Assembly (NCBI GenBank): GCA_021776525.1
Contig: JAJFFT010000003.1
Span: 18,323 to 82,322, forward strand
Direction: 5' to 3'
Source: Robiginitomaculum sp.
GTDB taxonomy: Bacteria; Pseudomonadota; Alphaproteobacteria; Caulobacterales; Maricaulaceae
DNA length: 64,000 nucleotides
A program made the translations under genes and the position numbers. Position 1 is the stretch's first letter; each line of letters starts with the position of its first letter. The notes beneath the pieces are model-generated. The model ran no database searches, was not told the origin of the DNA, and saw only the letters and a list, made by a program, of their open reading frames with translations. This document shows, piece by piece, positions 25,588-36,096 of this stretch.

Positions 25588-26031
25588 ATGAGCATTAAAG
25601 GCATTGCTGTATTTGACGTTTTACGTGGCACTATGTCCATGTTGGGCGAGCGCCAGAAGGTGCTGGCGCGCAATATCGCCAATGCCAATACGCCGGGCTT
25701 TGTGGCCAAGGATATTGACGACAAGGATTTTTCCAAAGTGCTGTCCAGCACTGTTGCTGGGCGCGGCGCGCAGGGCGGTCATTTGTCATTGCGGGTCAGC
25801 GACCCACGACACATCACCAGCGCCCATGGAGTCGCCGGACAAAGCGGGGCCGGAAAGTACAAGGTTGTCGCGCGGCCGGATTCGGAAACCACACTGAATG
25901 GTAATTCCGTGGTTCTGGAAGAACAGGTGATGCGGGTTGCCGAAACCCGGATGCGCTATGAAGCCGCGGCCGGCCTATACGAGAAAAGCATGGGCCTGTT
26001 GCGTATGGCCATTTCGCGGCCAGGCCGATAG
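25588..26031 (+). CDS. flgB: flagellar basal-body rod protein FlgB
   Basis: 147 residues. N-terminal rod motif RQKVLARNIANANTPGFVAKD, a central variable region and the C-terminal helix (VVLEEQVMRVAETRMRYEAA) typical of FlgB. It is a proximal rod subunit, exported without a cleaved signal. First gene of flgB-flgC-fliE, divergent from fliO-fliP. Confidence 0.95.
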   Translation: MSIKGIAVFDVLRGTMSMLGERQKVLARNIANANTPGFVAKDIDDKDFSKVLSSTVAGRGAQGGHLSLRVSDPRHITSAHGVAGQSGAGKYKVVARPDSETTLNGNSVVLEEQVMRVAETRMRYEAAAGLYEKSMGLLRMAISRPGR

Positions 26032-26049
26032 AGCATAAGGGAGTAACGC

Positions 26050-26466
26050 ATGACTGATATGTCCTCAGCCTTAAAAATTGCTGCCGCAGGCATGCGGGCA
26101 CAAAGCTCGCGCATGCGCATCATTGCAGAAAACGTGGCTAATTCCGGGTCAACCGCTACCGGGCCGGATGGCCAACCGTATCGTCGAAAAATCCCGGTTT
26201 TCACCGAGGAGCTGGACCGGGCCTCCGGTACACAATTGGTGAGGATGAGCAAAGCCGCGTCGGATCCGACCGCATTTCGCTCTGTCTATGATCCGGGACA
26301 CCCGGCCGCAGATGCCAAGGGCTTTGTGAAATATCCTAATGTTAATTCCATGGTCGAGCTGATGGATATGCGCGAGGCCCAGCGCAGTTTTGAAGCCAAT
26401 ATCAGCGTTATTGAGAACAGCCGGGCCATGTTGTCACGAACATTGGAACTTTTGCGTAGCCGCTAG
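26050..26466 (+). CDS. flgC: flagellar basal-body rod protein FlgC
   Basis: 138 residues, standard for FlgC. N-terminus SALKIAAAGMRAQSSRMRII then AENVANSGSTA; the C-terminal YPNVNSMVELMDMREAQRSF and SRTLELLRS complete the rod-protein pattern. It forms part of the proximal rod with FlgB and FlgF. It lies 18 bases after flgB with a GGGAG ribosome site. Confidence 0.96.
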   Translation: MTDMSSALKIAAAGMRAQSSRMRIIAENVANSGSTATGPDGQPYRRKIPVFTEELDRASGTQLVRMSKAASDPTAFRSVYDPGHPAADAKGFVKYPNVNSMVELMDMREAQRSFEANISVIENSRAMLSRTLELLRSR

Positions 26467-26490
26467 CCCTGACTTTTAAGGATCACCGTT

Positions 26491-26802
26491 ATGTCGTTCG
26501 AAGCATTACAAGCCATGAAAGCCTACGGCCAGGCGGTCAACACCGCCAAGGTTGGCGGGGCAGGGGGCGATGAAAACGCGGCAAAGCTGGATTTTGGCTC
26601 TATGGTCAAAGACGCCATGCAAGGCGTGGTTGCTGATACCGCCAGCGCCGAGAAAATGACTGTGGCCGCCGCCACAGGTAAAGTTGATCTGATTGATGTT
26701 GTCAGCGCCGTCAATGAGGCGGAAATGACATTGGAAACCGTGGTTGCGGTGCGTGACCAGGTGATCCGCGCCTATCAGGACATTCTGCGTATGCCGATCT
26801 AG
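26491..26802 (+). CDS. fliE: flagellar hook-basal body protein FliE
   Basis: 103 residues. The C-terminal half contains the FliE signature IDVVSAVNEAEMTLETVVAV followed by RDQVIRAYQDILRMPI. FliE joins the MS ring and export gate to the rod. It closes the flgB-flgC-fliE operon; the next gene, tldD, is convergent 15 bases away. Confidence 0.95.
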   Translation: MSFEALQAMKAYGQAVNTAKVGGAGGDENAAKLDFGSMVKDAMQGVVADTASAEKMTVAAATGKVDLIDVVSAVNEAEMTLETVVAVRDQVIRAYQDILRMPI

Positions 26803-26817
26803 GGACTGGTTTAACGC

Positions 26818-28236
26818 CTAACCGATATCGGCGCCGCCCACTGTAACATCAGCAATTTTCAATGTGGGTTGTCCAACACCGACGGGGACACCCTGGCCGG
26901 CTTTGCCGCACACACCAATGCCCGGATCAAGGCTGAAATCATTGCCAATCATTTGCACGCGGGTCAGCACGCTGGGCCCATCACCGATCAGCGTTGCGCC
27001 TTTAACCGGTGCGCCGATCTTGCCGTTTTTAACGAGGTAAGCTTCGGTGCATTGAAAAACAAATTTACCAGAGGTGATATCCACCTGTCCGCCGCCAAAA
27101 TTGACAGCATAGATGCCATCTTTGAGCGAGGCCAGTATTTCATCCGGGTCGTGCTCTCCGGCGTGCATGAAAGTGTTGGTCATACGCGGTAATGGCGGAC
27201 AGGAAAAACTTTCGCGGCGTCCGTTTCCGGTCGGCTCCATGCCCATCAGGCGGGCATTTTGCCGGTCTTGCATATAGCCGACCAATATGCCGTCCTCGAT
27301 CAATGTGGTGGCCTGGGTTGGGGTGCCTTCATCATCGACGGTCAGCGAACCGCGGCGCTCTTTTATACTGCCATCATCAATGACCGTAACGCCTTTGGCG
27401 GCCACCCGCTCACCGATGCGGCCTGAAAATGCGCTTTCGCCCTTGCGGTTAAAATCGCCTTCTAGCCCATGGCCAATGGCTTCATGCAGCAGAATGCCAG
27501 GCCAACCCGGACCAAGCACGACATCCATTTCACCGGCTGGACAGTCCACGGCCTGCAAGTTAACCAAGGCCTGACGCAGGGCCTCGTCGGCCAGACTTTT
27601 CCAGCTTTGCGGGGTGATCCATTGGGCATATGTGGTGCGGCCACCGGCACCGGCATGGCCGTTTTCGCGGCGACCATTTTCCTCGACAGTGACGGCAACG
27701 CCAATACGGACCAGTGGTCGGCAATCAAACACCGGATTGGCACCGGGGCGTAATATTGTGATGTGCCGCTGTTCACCGGCCAGCGAAGCACTGACTTGAA
27801 TAACGCGCTTGTCCTGGGCACGCACATAAGCATCAATTTCTGCCAGAAGCTCGGTTTTGGCGGTAAAGTCCGGGGAGGCTGCGGGGTCTGCATCACCGTA
27901 TAAAATATGGTTGGTGGATCGGGGGGCGTCGGCCCATGTACCGCCCGCACCGCTATCGGCGGCGCGCACCGCATTGCCAGCGCGTTTTATCGCCGCAGGG
28001 CTAAGCTCGGTCGAGTGGGCATAGCCGGTGTTTTCACCATTAACACGGCGCAGGCCAAACCCGCGCACAGCATCATAGGATGCGTTTTTAAGACGTCCAT
28101 CGTCAAAAACAAAGCTTTCCGAGACGCTGCGTTCCGCAAACATCTCGCCATCATCTGCGCCCAGAAGCGCCTCTTCGGTCAAGGCACTTGCTTGCGCAAG
28201 GTCCAGATCAGTTTCGTCAAATACAGGATCAGTCAT
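26818..28236 (-). CDS. tldD: metalloprotease TldD
   Basis: 472 residues, the usual TldD length. The zinc-binding HExxxH motif is present as HEAIGHGLEGD, and other signatures include YAHSTELSPAAI, GNGRRESFSCPPLPRMTNTF and GGGQVDITSGKFVFQCTEAY. TldD pairs with TldE/PmbA as a protease that trims unfolded or modified peptides. The partner tldE is not in the window. It lies directly upstream of the cox cluster, a common alphaproteobacterial neighbour. Confidence 0.95.
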   Translation of the reverse strand: MTDPVFDETDLDLAQASALTEEALLGADDGEMFAERSVSESFVFDDGRLKNASYDAVRGFGLRRVNGENTGYAHSTELSPAAIKRAGNAVRAADSGAGGTWADAPRSTNHILYGDADPAASPDFTAKTELLAEIDAYVRAQDKRVIQVSASLAGEQRHITILRPGANPVFDCRPLVRIGVAVTVEENGRRENGHAGAGGRTTYAQWITPQSWKSLADEALRQALVNLQAVDCPAGEMDVVLGPGWPGILLHEAIGHGLEGDFNRKGESAFSGRIGERVAAKGVTVIDDGSIKERRGSLTVDDEGTPTQATTLIEDGILVGYMQDRQNARLMGMEPTGNGRRESFSCPPLPRMTNTFMHAGEHDPDEILASLKDGIYAVNFGGGQVDITSGKFVFQCTEAYLVKNGKIGAPVKGATLIGDGPSVLTRVQMIGNDFSLDPGIGVCGKAGQGVPVGVGQPTLKIADVTVGGADIG

Positions 28237-28262
28237 GCCCTTTAACTAGGGCAAGACTTCCC

Positions 28263-28297
28263 GGCCGTCACCTTTTTTGCTGTAACCGGTGACGGCC
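28263..28297. terminator. hairpin between the TPR gene and tldD
   Basis: GGCCGTCACC and GGTGACGGCC form a perfect ten-pair stem around a 15-base loop. There is no U tract after the stem on the minus strand, where both flanking genes lie, so it may be a processing or partial termination site. It sits between the TPR gene stop and the tldD start. Confidence 0.55.
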
Positions 28298-28307
28298 AGA
28301 ACTGTCT

Positions 28308-28883
28308 TCAGTCTTCGATCACCGTGAAACGCATCAATTCGTTGCGTGGCCAGGCCCATTCCGGGTTAAGCTCCGCTGCCTTTTGGTAATTGTAATAGGC
28401 TTCTTTGGTATTGCCCAAGCCTTCCTGCGCGACGGCAATGTTGTAATAAACATGCGCCGGCTGGCTCAAATTATATTGCAGCGCGGTGTTCAACTGGTGC
28501 AGGGCTTCTTCGACGTTATTTCCGCGCAAATATGCGGCACCCTTGTTTGCAAAGGCTTCGCCCAGATCAGGCCGCATTTTCAGGGCGGCATCATAATCAT
28601 GAATGGCACCGTCCAGATCGCCCCGTGAGGCACGAATAATACCGCGATTGACATAGGTGGCCGCGGCATCCTTGCTGGTCAGCAGGGAATCCGTCAGTGC
28701 CCGGTTGCACAATTTTACGGCGTCCAGGTCGTCTCGGCCCCATTTCGCTTCTTCAAAACATGACTGGCCCAGTGTTGAGCCGATGGTCATGCTTCCGGCA
28801 AAGGCGGGCAGCGCAAATGTGGCGCTGGCGGCAACCACCAAAGCGCTTATACTGATTTTTGTTATGGACTTGTTATGCATCAA
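28308..28883 (-). CDS. exported tetratricopeptide-repeat protein
   Basis: 191 residues. The signal peptide (ISALVVAASATFALPAFA) is followed by three or more TPR units between residues 65 and 180, for example ATYVNRGIIRASRGDLDGAI, PDLGEAFANKGAAYLRGNN and AHVYYNIAVAQEGLGNTKEA. Two cysteines lie before the repeats. It is likely a periplasmic scaffold; no partner is indicated. It is divergent from coxB. Confidence 0.9.
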   Translation of the reverse strand: MMHNKSITKISISALVVAASATFALPAFAGSMTIGSTLGQSCFEEAKWGRDDLDAVKLCNRALTDSLLTSKDAAATYVNRGIIRASRGDLDGAIHDYDAALKMRPDLGEAFANKGAAYLRGNNVEEALHQLNTALQYNLSQPAHVYYNIAVAQEGLGNTKEAYYNYQKAAELNPEWAWPRNELMRFTVIED

Positions 28884-29126
28884 ACCTCTCCTCGTCTACC
28901 TGTGCGTAAAATCACGACAGGGAGCGTCCGATGCGATCGCGCAGCGGGCGCGTCACAGGAAGAATAAGTGAATTTGGTAAAAAAAACTAGTGAATATGTT
29001 GTAATGCTGATTTTTGCCTTGCAAAAGCGGTGGCGACTCTGCGACAAGGTGCCCCATGTAGATCACGCTAGGGGGGGTGTGGGCGTGTCGCCGTCATCAT
29101 CCGGGCAATTATCAAATGAGGGTAGG

Positions 29127-29981
29127 ATGCGTTTCCTGTCAAAAATTACGGCTGGTTTTTTCATAGCTCTATTGGCATTGCCGGCATTTGCCGATTTGCC
29201 ACAAAATGTGCCACAAGAAAAAGCCTATGGTTTTCAGCCTGCCGCTACTGAAGTGGCGCGGCAAATTCATATTTTTCACAATCTTTGGCTGATGCCAATC
29301 ATCACGGCAATCGTGGTGTTGGTGACGTTGTTGATGATTTTCATTTTCATCCGCTTTAATCGCAAAGCCAACCCAGAGCCTCAGCGCTTTAGCCATAACA
29401 GTCTGGTCGAGGTCATTTGGACCCTTGTGCCGGTTTTGATTTTGGTGATCATTGCGGTCCCTTCATTCCGTCTGTTGTATCTTGAGGATGTTATTCCCGA
29501 AGCCGATCTGACGGTTAAGGCCACCGGTTCGCAATGGTATTGGGATTATGAATATACCGATCCGGCGGGTAATCCCGATAAAACGGTCAGTTATTCGTCG
29601 ATCATGCTTGAGGCTGACGAAGCCAAGGCCGCCGGCAAACCGCGCCTTTTGGGTGTTGATAACCCGTTGGTCGTACCGGCTGGAAAAGTTGTTCGGGTAA
29701 TCGTAACCGCATCTGATGTAATGCACAGCTTCGCCGTTCCGGCTTTTGGCGTCAAAATTGATGCGGTGCCCGGGCGCCTTAACGAGACGTGGTTCAAAGT
29801 TGATGAACCTGGGGTCTATTACGGCCAATGCTCTGAATTGTGCGGCAAGCGCCACGCCTTTATGCCAATTGAAGTGCACGTCCTGCCACAGGCGGACTAT
29901 GATGCATGGTTCACAAAAACACAGGCAGAATACGCCACGTTGCATGCGCTGGACGGCGCAAAACTGGCATTAGCCAACTAG
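29127..29981 (+). CDS. coxB: cytochrome c oxidase subunit II
   Basis: 284 residues from ATG 29127 after GAGGGTAGG; the open frame extends to 28968 but that part is not conserved. A signal peptide (FIALLALPAFA) and two membrane segments are followed by the periplasmic CuA domain with CSELCGKRHAFMPIEVH, containing both Cys, His and Met ligands, and the acidic cytochrome c docking surface. It feeds electrons from cytochrome c to CoxA. The leader at 29017-29049 has a CCTTG/CAAGG hairpin and a GCGAC-TCT-GCGAC repeat. First gene of the cox operon. Confidence 0.97.
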   Translation: MRFLSKITAGFFIALLALPAFADLPQNVPQEKAYGFQPAATEVARQIHIFHNLWLMPIITAIVVLVTLLMIFIFIRFNRKANPEPQRFSHNSLVEVIWTLVPVLILVIIAVPSFRLLYLEDVIPEADLTVKATGSQWYWDYEYTDPAGNPDKTVSYSSIMLEADEAKAAGKPRLLGVDNPLVVPAGKVVRVIVTASDVMHSFAVPAFGVKIDAVPGRLNETWFKVDEPGVYYGQCSELCGKRHAFMPIEVHVLPQADYDAWFTKTQAEYATLHALDGAKLALAN

Positions 29982-31595
<1,614 letters not shown>

Positions 31596-31610
31596 GGCAA
31601 TTGTGTTGTT

Positions 31611-31646
31611 GGCCCCGGTGTGAGCATTCATATCGGGGCTGGTTTT
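31611..31646 (+). terminator. hairpin between coxA and ctaB
   Basis: GGCCCCG and CGGGGCT arms with a 16-base loop are followed by GGTTTT, 16 bases after the coxA stop. It looks like an attenuating or partial terminator that could lower assembly-gene expression relative to the structural genes. Confidence 0.5.
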
Positions 31647-31662
31647 ATGAGGATGATATGTC

Positions 31663-32652
31663 GTGAGTGACGTCAGTCTGACATCGGTAACCAATCACGG
31701 ATTGGCTGAACCCCGGGATTTCATTCAATTGATGAAGCCTCGGGTGATGTCTTTGGTGGTGTTTACGGCCTTTGTCGGCCTTGTCGCTGCGCCTGAGGCG
31801 ATCAACCCTGTTCTGGCATTGGTGTCGGTGTTTGCCATTGCGCTGGGGGCTGGTGCCGCCGGGGCGCTCAATATGTGGTTTGATGCCGATATTGATGCCA
31901 AAATGCGGCGCACGCAATTGCGTCCTGTGCCTTCGGGCCGGGTCCGTGCCCGTTCGGCATTGGGCTTTGGTTTGATCATGGCGGTGATTGCCGTGGTGAC
32001 ACTAGGGGCCGCGGCAAATTATTTCGCGGCGGCATTTTTGGCGTTCACCATTTTCTTTTATGCCGTGGTCTATACCATGATCCTCAAACGCCATACGCCG
32101 CATAATATTGTTATCGGCGGTGCCGCGGGTGCATTTCCGCCGATGATCGGCTGGATTGCGGCAACCGGTACTGTGGATGTCAACGCAGCGATTTTGTTTG
32201 GCATTATTTTTCTATGGACGCCGCCACATTTTTGGGCGCTGGCGCTTTATAAAGCCGGTGATTATGAAAAGGCTGGCGTGCCAATGCTGCCCGTGGTTGC
32301 CGGGGCCAAAGTGACCCGTCGCCAGATCATGGCCTACAGCATAGCATTGGCTGCGATTGCACAATTGCCGATTATCACCGGTTTGGGTGGTCTGCTCTAT
32401 GCACTTGTTGCTGGCGCTCTAAGCTTGGCTTTTCTGGGATTGGCTTTGCGGGTGTTGCGCAGCCGGGCCGGAGAAGGCGGAATGGAGGTCGCGGCCTCCA
32501 GTGCTGATCTTTACGAGGTTCGCAAGGGCGATAAGGCGGCTCGTGATCTGTTTGGATTTTCCATTCTTTTTCTGTTTGCCCTGTTTGCCGCTTTGCTGGC
32601 CGAACATGGTCTTGGGCTCTATCATGCCGTTATCTTCGGAGGCTTTTCATGA
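31663..32652 (+). CDS. ctaB: protoheme IX farnesyltransferase (heme o synthase)
   Basis: 329 residues from GTG 31663. About eight or nine membrane segments. The prenyltransferase aspartate motif is [16 protein letters not shown] followed by LRPVPSGRV, and a second conserved region is [20 protein letters not shown]. It converts heme b to heme o, the precursor of heme a for CoxA. Its end overlaps the CoxF-like small gene by four bases (ATGA). Confidence 0.96.
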   Translation: MSDVSLTSVTNHGLAEPRDFIQLMKPRVMSLVVFTAFVGLVAAPEAINPVLALVSVFAIALGAGAAGALNMWFDADIDAKMRRTQLRPVPSGRVRARSALGFGLIMAVIAVVTLGAAANYFAAAFLAFTIFFYAVVYTMILKRHTPHNIVIGGAAGAFPPMIGWIAATGTVDVNAAILFGIIFLWTPPHFWALALYKAGDYEKAGVPMLPVVAGAKVTRRQIMAYSIALAAIAQLPIITGLGGLLYALVAGALSLAFLGLALRVLRSRAGEGGMEVAASSADLYEVRKGDKAARDLFGFSILFLFALFAALLAEHGLGLYHAVIFGGFS

Positions 32653-32813
32653 GCACTGAGAAATTAGAATATATTATACCGACAGAGGCTCAAAAAGCCG
32701 CGCAACGCAAACGTAGTATTGCCATTGGTCTCGGCCTGGCGGGGTTCTGCCTGCTGGCCTTTGTGGTGACACTCATTCGCATACACGAGAATATGAATGC
32801 CACATACTCCTGA
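32649..32813 (+). CDS. CoxF-like small membrane protein
   Basis: 54 residues, [19 protein letters not shown] then a basic patch and one membrane segment (about 24-44, [20 protein letters not shown]), ending [11 protein letters not shown]. Small single-pass proteins of this kind lie between ctaB and ctaG in many alphaproteobacterial cox operons and are annotated as CoxF. It overlaps ctaB by four bases and ctaG by 17 bases, so the three are translationally coupled. Function in oxidase assembly is presumed, not proven. Confidence 0.75.
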   Translation: MSTEKLEYIIPTEAQKAAQRKRSIAIGLGLAGFCLLAFVVTLIRIHENMNATYS

Positions 32814-33408
32814 TCATACGCCAAAAGATAAAGCGCATCGCAATAAACGCTTTCTAATTGGCTTTTCGGTACTGGCCTTGTCTATGGTCGGGGCCGGTTA
32901 TGCCTCTGTACCGCTCTATAATATTTTTTGCCAGGTGACGGGCTATGGCGGCACAACGCAAACATCCACGGTCAGTGCAGACGAAGTTCTGGACCGGATG
33001 ATGACCGTGCGGTTTGATGCATCCGTTGCGCGTGGGTTGGGCTGGGAGTTTCGGCCTTTGCAATTGGAACAACGCCTGCGCATTGGTGAAAACGGCTTGG
33101 CGCAGTTTCGGGCGGTGAATTTAACCGACAAGCCGATAACCGGCATGGCCAGCTATAATATAACACCGCAAAAAGCCGGGGCATATTTCGTCAAGCTGGA
33201 ATGCTTTTGCTTTACCGAGCAAACACTGCAACCGGGCGAGAGTATCGATATGCCAGTGATCTACTACATTGCCCCGGAAATTGCCGAAGAAGCCCGTCTT
33301 GACGATGTTAAGACAGTCACCCTGTCTTATACTTTCTTTGAGAAAGAAAGTCGCGGGGCACAAAAAAATGCCAGCCTTTCCCCGACCAAAGGGAAGCGTT
33401 TGCAATAG
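32797..33408 (+). CDS. ctaG: cytochrome c oxidase assembly protein CtaG/Cox11
   Basis: 203 residues. A single N-terminal membrane anchor (about 19-41) with the conserved SVPLYNIFCQVTGYGGTTQ immediately after it, and a periplasmic immunoglobulin-like domain with the copper-binding KLECFCFTEQTLQPGE motif. CtaG delivers copper to the CuB site of CoxA. It lies between the CoxF-like ORF and coxC. Confidence 0.96.
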   Translation: MPHTPDHTPKDKAHRNKRFLIGFSVLALSMVGAGYASVPLYNIFCQVTGYGGTTQTSTVSADEVLDRMMTVRFDASVARGLGWEFRPLQLEQRLRIGENGLAQFRAVNLTDKPITGMASYNITPQKAGAYFVKLECFCFTEQTLQPGESIDMPVIYYIAPEIAEEARLDDVKTVTLSYTFFEKESRGAQKNASLSPTKGKRLQ

Positions 33409-33511
33409 AGCCATTGCGGCCAGTTGCCGCAGACGTATAGGGCCGGTATATCTTGGCCCGCACACCACAATGAGGATTGATTCCTCAACGCTACCCATAA
33501 GGGGGGATACT

Positions 33512-34339
33512 TTGTCTAGCCACGCTGTTGAACACGATTATCATCTTGTAAACCCAAGTCCTTGGCCACTGGTCGGGTCATTATCGGCTCTGGCCCTGAC
33601 TATGGGCGGCGTCATTTATATGAAGGGCCTGTTTGGTCTTCCGGCGGGTTCTCCCTGGATTATGGCACTGGGCGCTCTTGGGGTGATCATCACCATGGTT
33701 GCCTGGTGGGGCGATGTGTTGCGCGAAGGTAAAGCCGGCGATCACACTCCCGTTGTGCAATTAGCCATGCGTTATGGCATGATCCTGTTTATCGCCTCCG
33801 AAGTGATGTTCTTTGTGGGCTGGTTCTGGATGTTTTTTGAAGGCGCATTATTCCATAATGCACGCCTTGCGGCCGATGTTGTCCAAGGGTTTGAAACCTG
33901 GCCACCAGCCGGTGTCGAAGCCTTTGACCCATGGCATCTGCCATTGGTCAACACCATGATTTTGCTGCTTTCCGGGACCACTGTGACCTGGGCGCACCAC
34001 GCCTTGCAACATGGCGATCGTAATAGCGCAAAAATCGGCCTTCTTCTGACTGTACTGTTGGGTATGAGCTTTACCACCTTCCAGGTGATGGAATATGCCG
34101 AAGCCGGCTTTAGCTTTTCTGGAAACCTCTACGGCGCAACATTCTTTATGGCCACGGGCTTTCATGGGGCGCACGTCGTTATCGGAACGATTTTCCTTGC
34201 GGTTTGTCTGTTCCGTCTGAACGCTGGCGGCTTTACACCAACCAAGCATTTTGGCCTTGAGGCTGCGGCTTGGTATTGGCATTTTGTTGATGTGGTGTGG
34301 CTGTTCCTGTTCACCTTCATCTATGTGATCTTTGGATGA
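33512..34339 (+). CDS. coxC: cytochrome c oxidase subunit III
   Basis: 275 residues from the TTG at 33512, which follows AAGGGGGGATAC; the protein then begins MSSHAVEHDYHLVNPSPWPL, matching the usual CoxIII start. The open frame continues upstream into ctaG, and an ATG at 33470 is possible but lacks a good ribosome site. Seven membrane segments; conserved FFVGWFWMFFEGALF, TTVTWAHHALQHGDR and GFHGAHVVIGTIFL. It stabilises CoxA and the proton-uptake route. Confidence 0.94.
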   Translation: MSSHAVEHDYHLVNPSPWPLVGSLSALALTMGGVIYMKGLFGLPAGSPWIMALGALGVIITMVAWWGDVLREGKAGDHTPVVQLAMRYGMILFIASEVMFFVGWFWMFFEGALFHNARLAADVVQGFETWPPAGVEAFDPWHLPLVNTMILLLSGTTVTWAHHALQHGDRNSAKIGLLLTVLLGMSFTTFQVMEYAEAGFSFSGNLYGATFFMATGFHGAHVVIGTIFLAVCLFRLNAGGFTPTKHFGLEAAAWYWHFVDVVWLFLFTFIYVIFG

Positions 34340-34722
34340 GCCAGCCGGCTATATCGCCGATTTCTGCTGGTCTGAAATCTGTCTGCCCCAAATGCGGGGA
34401 AGGGGCGTTGTTTAACGGCTATCTGAAATTGGCCGAAGAATGCGAATGCTGTGGCCTTGATTACCGCTATGAGGATGCAGGCGATGGGCCGGCCAGTGTG
34501 GTGATCCTGCTGGTTGGGGTGTTGGTAGTGTTCCCGGCATTATTGGTCGAAGTGGCGTTCAAGCCGCCGATCTGGGTGCATGCGCTTTTGTGGCTACCGT
34601 TGGCAACGGTGCTGACTATGGCAATTCTACGTCCCTTCAAGGCGTTCTGGTTCGCATTGATGTATCGCAACAATGTGGTCCAGGGGCGCACAGGGACTAA
34701 AGACATTTCACCGGACACATGA
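34336..34722 (+). CDS. DUF983 membrane protein
   Basis: 128 residues. The N-terminus has two zinc-type cysteine pairs, CPKCGEGALFNGYLKL and ECECCGLDYRYED, followed by two membrane segments (about 58-77 and 81-101). DUF983 proteins are found in almost all alphaproteobacterial cox operons between coxC and surf1; their exact part in oxidase assembly is not known. Both ends overlap neighbours by four bases (ATGA). Confidence 0.9.
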   Translation: MSQPAISPISAGLKSVCPKCGEGALFNGYLKLAEECECCGLDYRYEDAGDGPASVVILLVGVLVVFPALLVEVAFKPPIWVHALLWLPLATVLTMAILRPFKAFWFALMYRNNVVQGRTGTKDISPDT

Positions 34723-35441
34723 TCCGTTTTTCACCTGCTCCCGGTCTTACTCTGGCGCTTGTGCCGGTGCTGGTTATTTTGCTGGCGCTGGGGGTGTGGC
34801 AGGTCAAGCGCCTGGCATGGAAAACCGATCTGTTGGCTCGGATAGAGCATGGCCAAAGCCTTGCCCCGACACCATTACAAACACTGATGGACGACAGGGC
34901 ACAGGGCCAGATCATTGCCTGGCGTAAGGTTCTGGTACAGGGGCGTATTGCCGACGAACCCGTACGGCCGCTATATGCAATCAGAAATTCAAAACCGGCT
35001 CTACGGGCGCTGGCCCCGTTTATTCTCGATAGCGGGCTGATTATTACTGTTGATTTTGGCTATCTTGATGGCCCCGTTACGCCTGATTTTCGACTGCCCC
35101 ATAGTGGCGAAGCGATGACCCTGTCTGGCATCCTCAAACCGGTGAGAACACCTGGACCATTTGCCCCTGCAAACACGCCGGACGGCCAATGGTACTGGCC
35201 CGATACGGCAACAATTCTGTCGCCGTTTTTTGCCAACCGGACCGTAGAGGCTTTTCTGGTCGATCTAGACAAACCACGTCTTTTTCAGGATTGGCCAACC
35301 CCTGCACCGGCCCATGCGGATATCCCCAACAACCATCTGGACTATGCCTTGACCTGGTTTGGTCTGGCGCTTGCGGCATTGGGCATATACTTGGGGTGGC
35401 ATGTGCGTAATGGGCGGCTGCGCTTTGGCGGGTCGTCATAA
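34719..35441 (+). CDS. SURF1-family heme a insertion factor
   Basis: 240 residues with the SURF1 layout: membrane segments at about 6-24 and 211-229 flank a periplasmic domain containing LGVWQVKRLAWKTDLLARIE, VLVQGRIADEPVRPLYA and DGQWYWPDTATIL. SURF1 helps load heme a into CoxA. It is the last gene in the visible cox operon. Confidence 0.92.
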   Translation: MIRFSPAPGLTLALVPVLVILLALGVWQVKRLAWKTDLLARIEHGQSLAPTPLQTLMDDRAQGQIIAWRKVLVQGRIADEPVRPLYAIRNSKPALRALAPFILDSGLIITVDFGYLDGPVTPDFRLPHSGEAMTLSGILKPVRTPGPFAPANTPDGQWYWPDTATILSPFFANRTVEAFLVDLDKPRLFQDWPTPAPAHADIPNNHLDYALTWFGLALAALGIYLGWHVRNGRLRFGGSS

Positions 35442-35511
35442 CCGGCGGGCCTTGCGCTGATCCGCGATTGCGCATTGAATAGACACGATGAATTTTTAAG
35501 GACCTTAGTGA

Positions 35512-36096
35512 ATGGCGCTTTTTCGCTCGGATTTCTCTGATCTTCCCGGTGGGGAAATTGTTGGCAAGGGTGTTATTTTACGCCACCCTCAATTGGATGA
35601 TTATGACGACTGGGCACGCCTGCGCGCCCAAAGCCGTGACTTTCTAATCCCGTGGGAACCCAGCTGGGCCAGGGACGAATTGACCCGTTCCGCCTTCAAA
35701 CGCCGCCTTCGTCGTTATGGCGAAGATCGTCTTTCGGGGTGCGGCTTTGCGTTTTTGGTCTTCAAAAGCGACACAGGTCGGCTGGTCGGCGCGTGTAATA
35801 TTTCCAATGTACGGCGCGGCGTGTCACAATCGGCCAGCCTTGGCTATTGGGTTGGAAAGCCATTTCAGCGACAGGGATTGATCAGCGCCGCTGTGCAGGC
35901 CAGTTGCGAATTTGCCTATACAGAACTGCGCCTGCACCGGGTCGAGGCGGCCTGTATTCCCGATAATGTGCCGTCGCGGGCGCTCCTAACGGCGGCAGGT
36001 TTTGCCGAAGAAGGGGTGGCGCGCTCGTATCTGAAAATCAATGGCGCGTGGCGCGATCATGTAACCTATGCCCGGATCAACCCCGCACAGGCCTAA
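35512..36096 (+). CDS. GNAT N-acetyltransferase, RimJ/RimL type
   Basis: 194 residues. RimJ-like start (GGEIVGKGVILRHPQLDDYD) and the acetyl-CoA-binding region SLGYWVGKPFQRQGLISAAV followed by LRLHRVEAACIPDNVPSRAL and LLTAAGFAEEGVARSYLKIN. It probably acetylates the N-terminus of a ribosomal protein, as RimJ does. In many relatives this gene follows surf1, thrC and an M16 protease gene; here thrC and the protease are absent. It overlaps the convergent decarboxylase gene by four bases. Confidence 0.9.
   Translation: MALFRSDFSDLPGGEIVGKGVILRHPQLDDYDDWARLRAQSRDFLIPWEPSWARDELTRSAFKRRLRRYGEDRLSGCGFAFLVFKSDTGRLVGACNISNVRRGVSQSASLGYWVGKPFQRQGLISAAVQASCEFAYTELRLHRVEAACIPDNVPSRALLTAAGFAEEGVARSYLKINGAWRDHVTYARINPAQA

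Noticed and set aside
28968..29126. N-terminal extension of the coxB frame.
   Set aside because: It lacks similarity to CoxB, contains the leader hairpin, and the ATG at 29127 has a good ribosome site and signal peptide.
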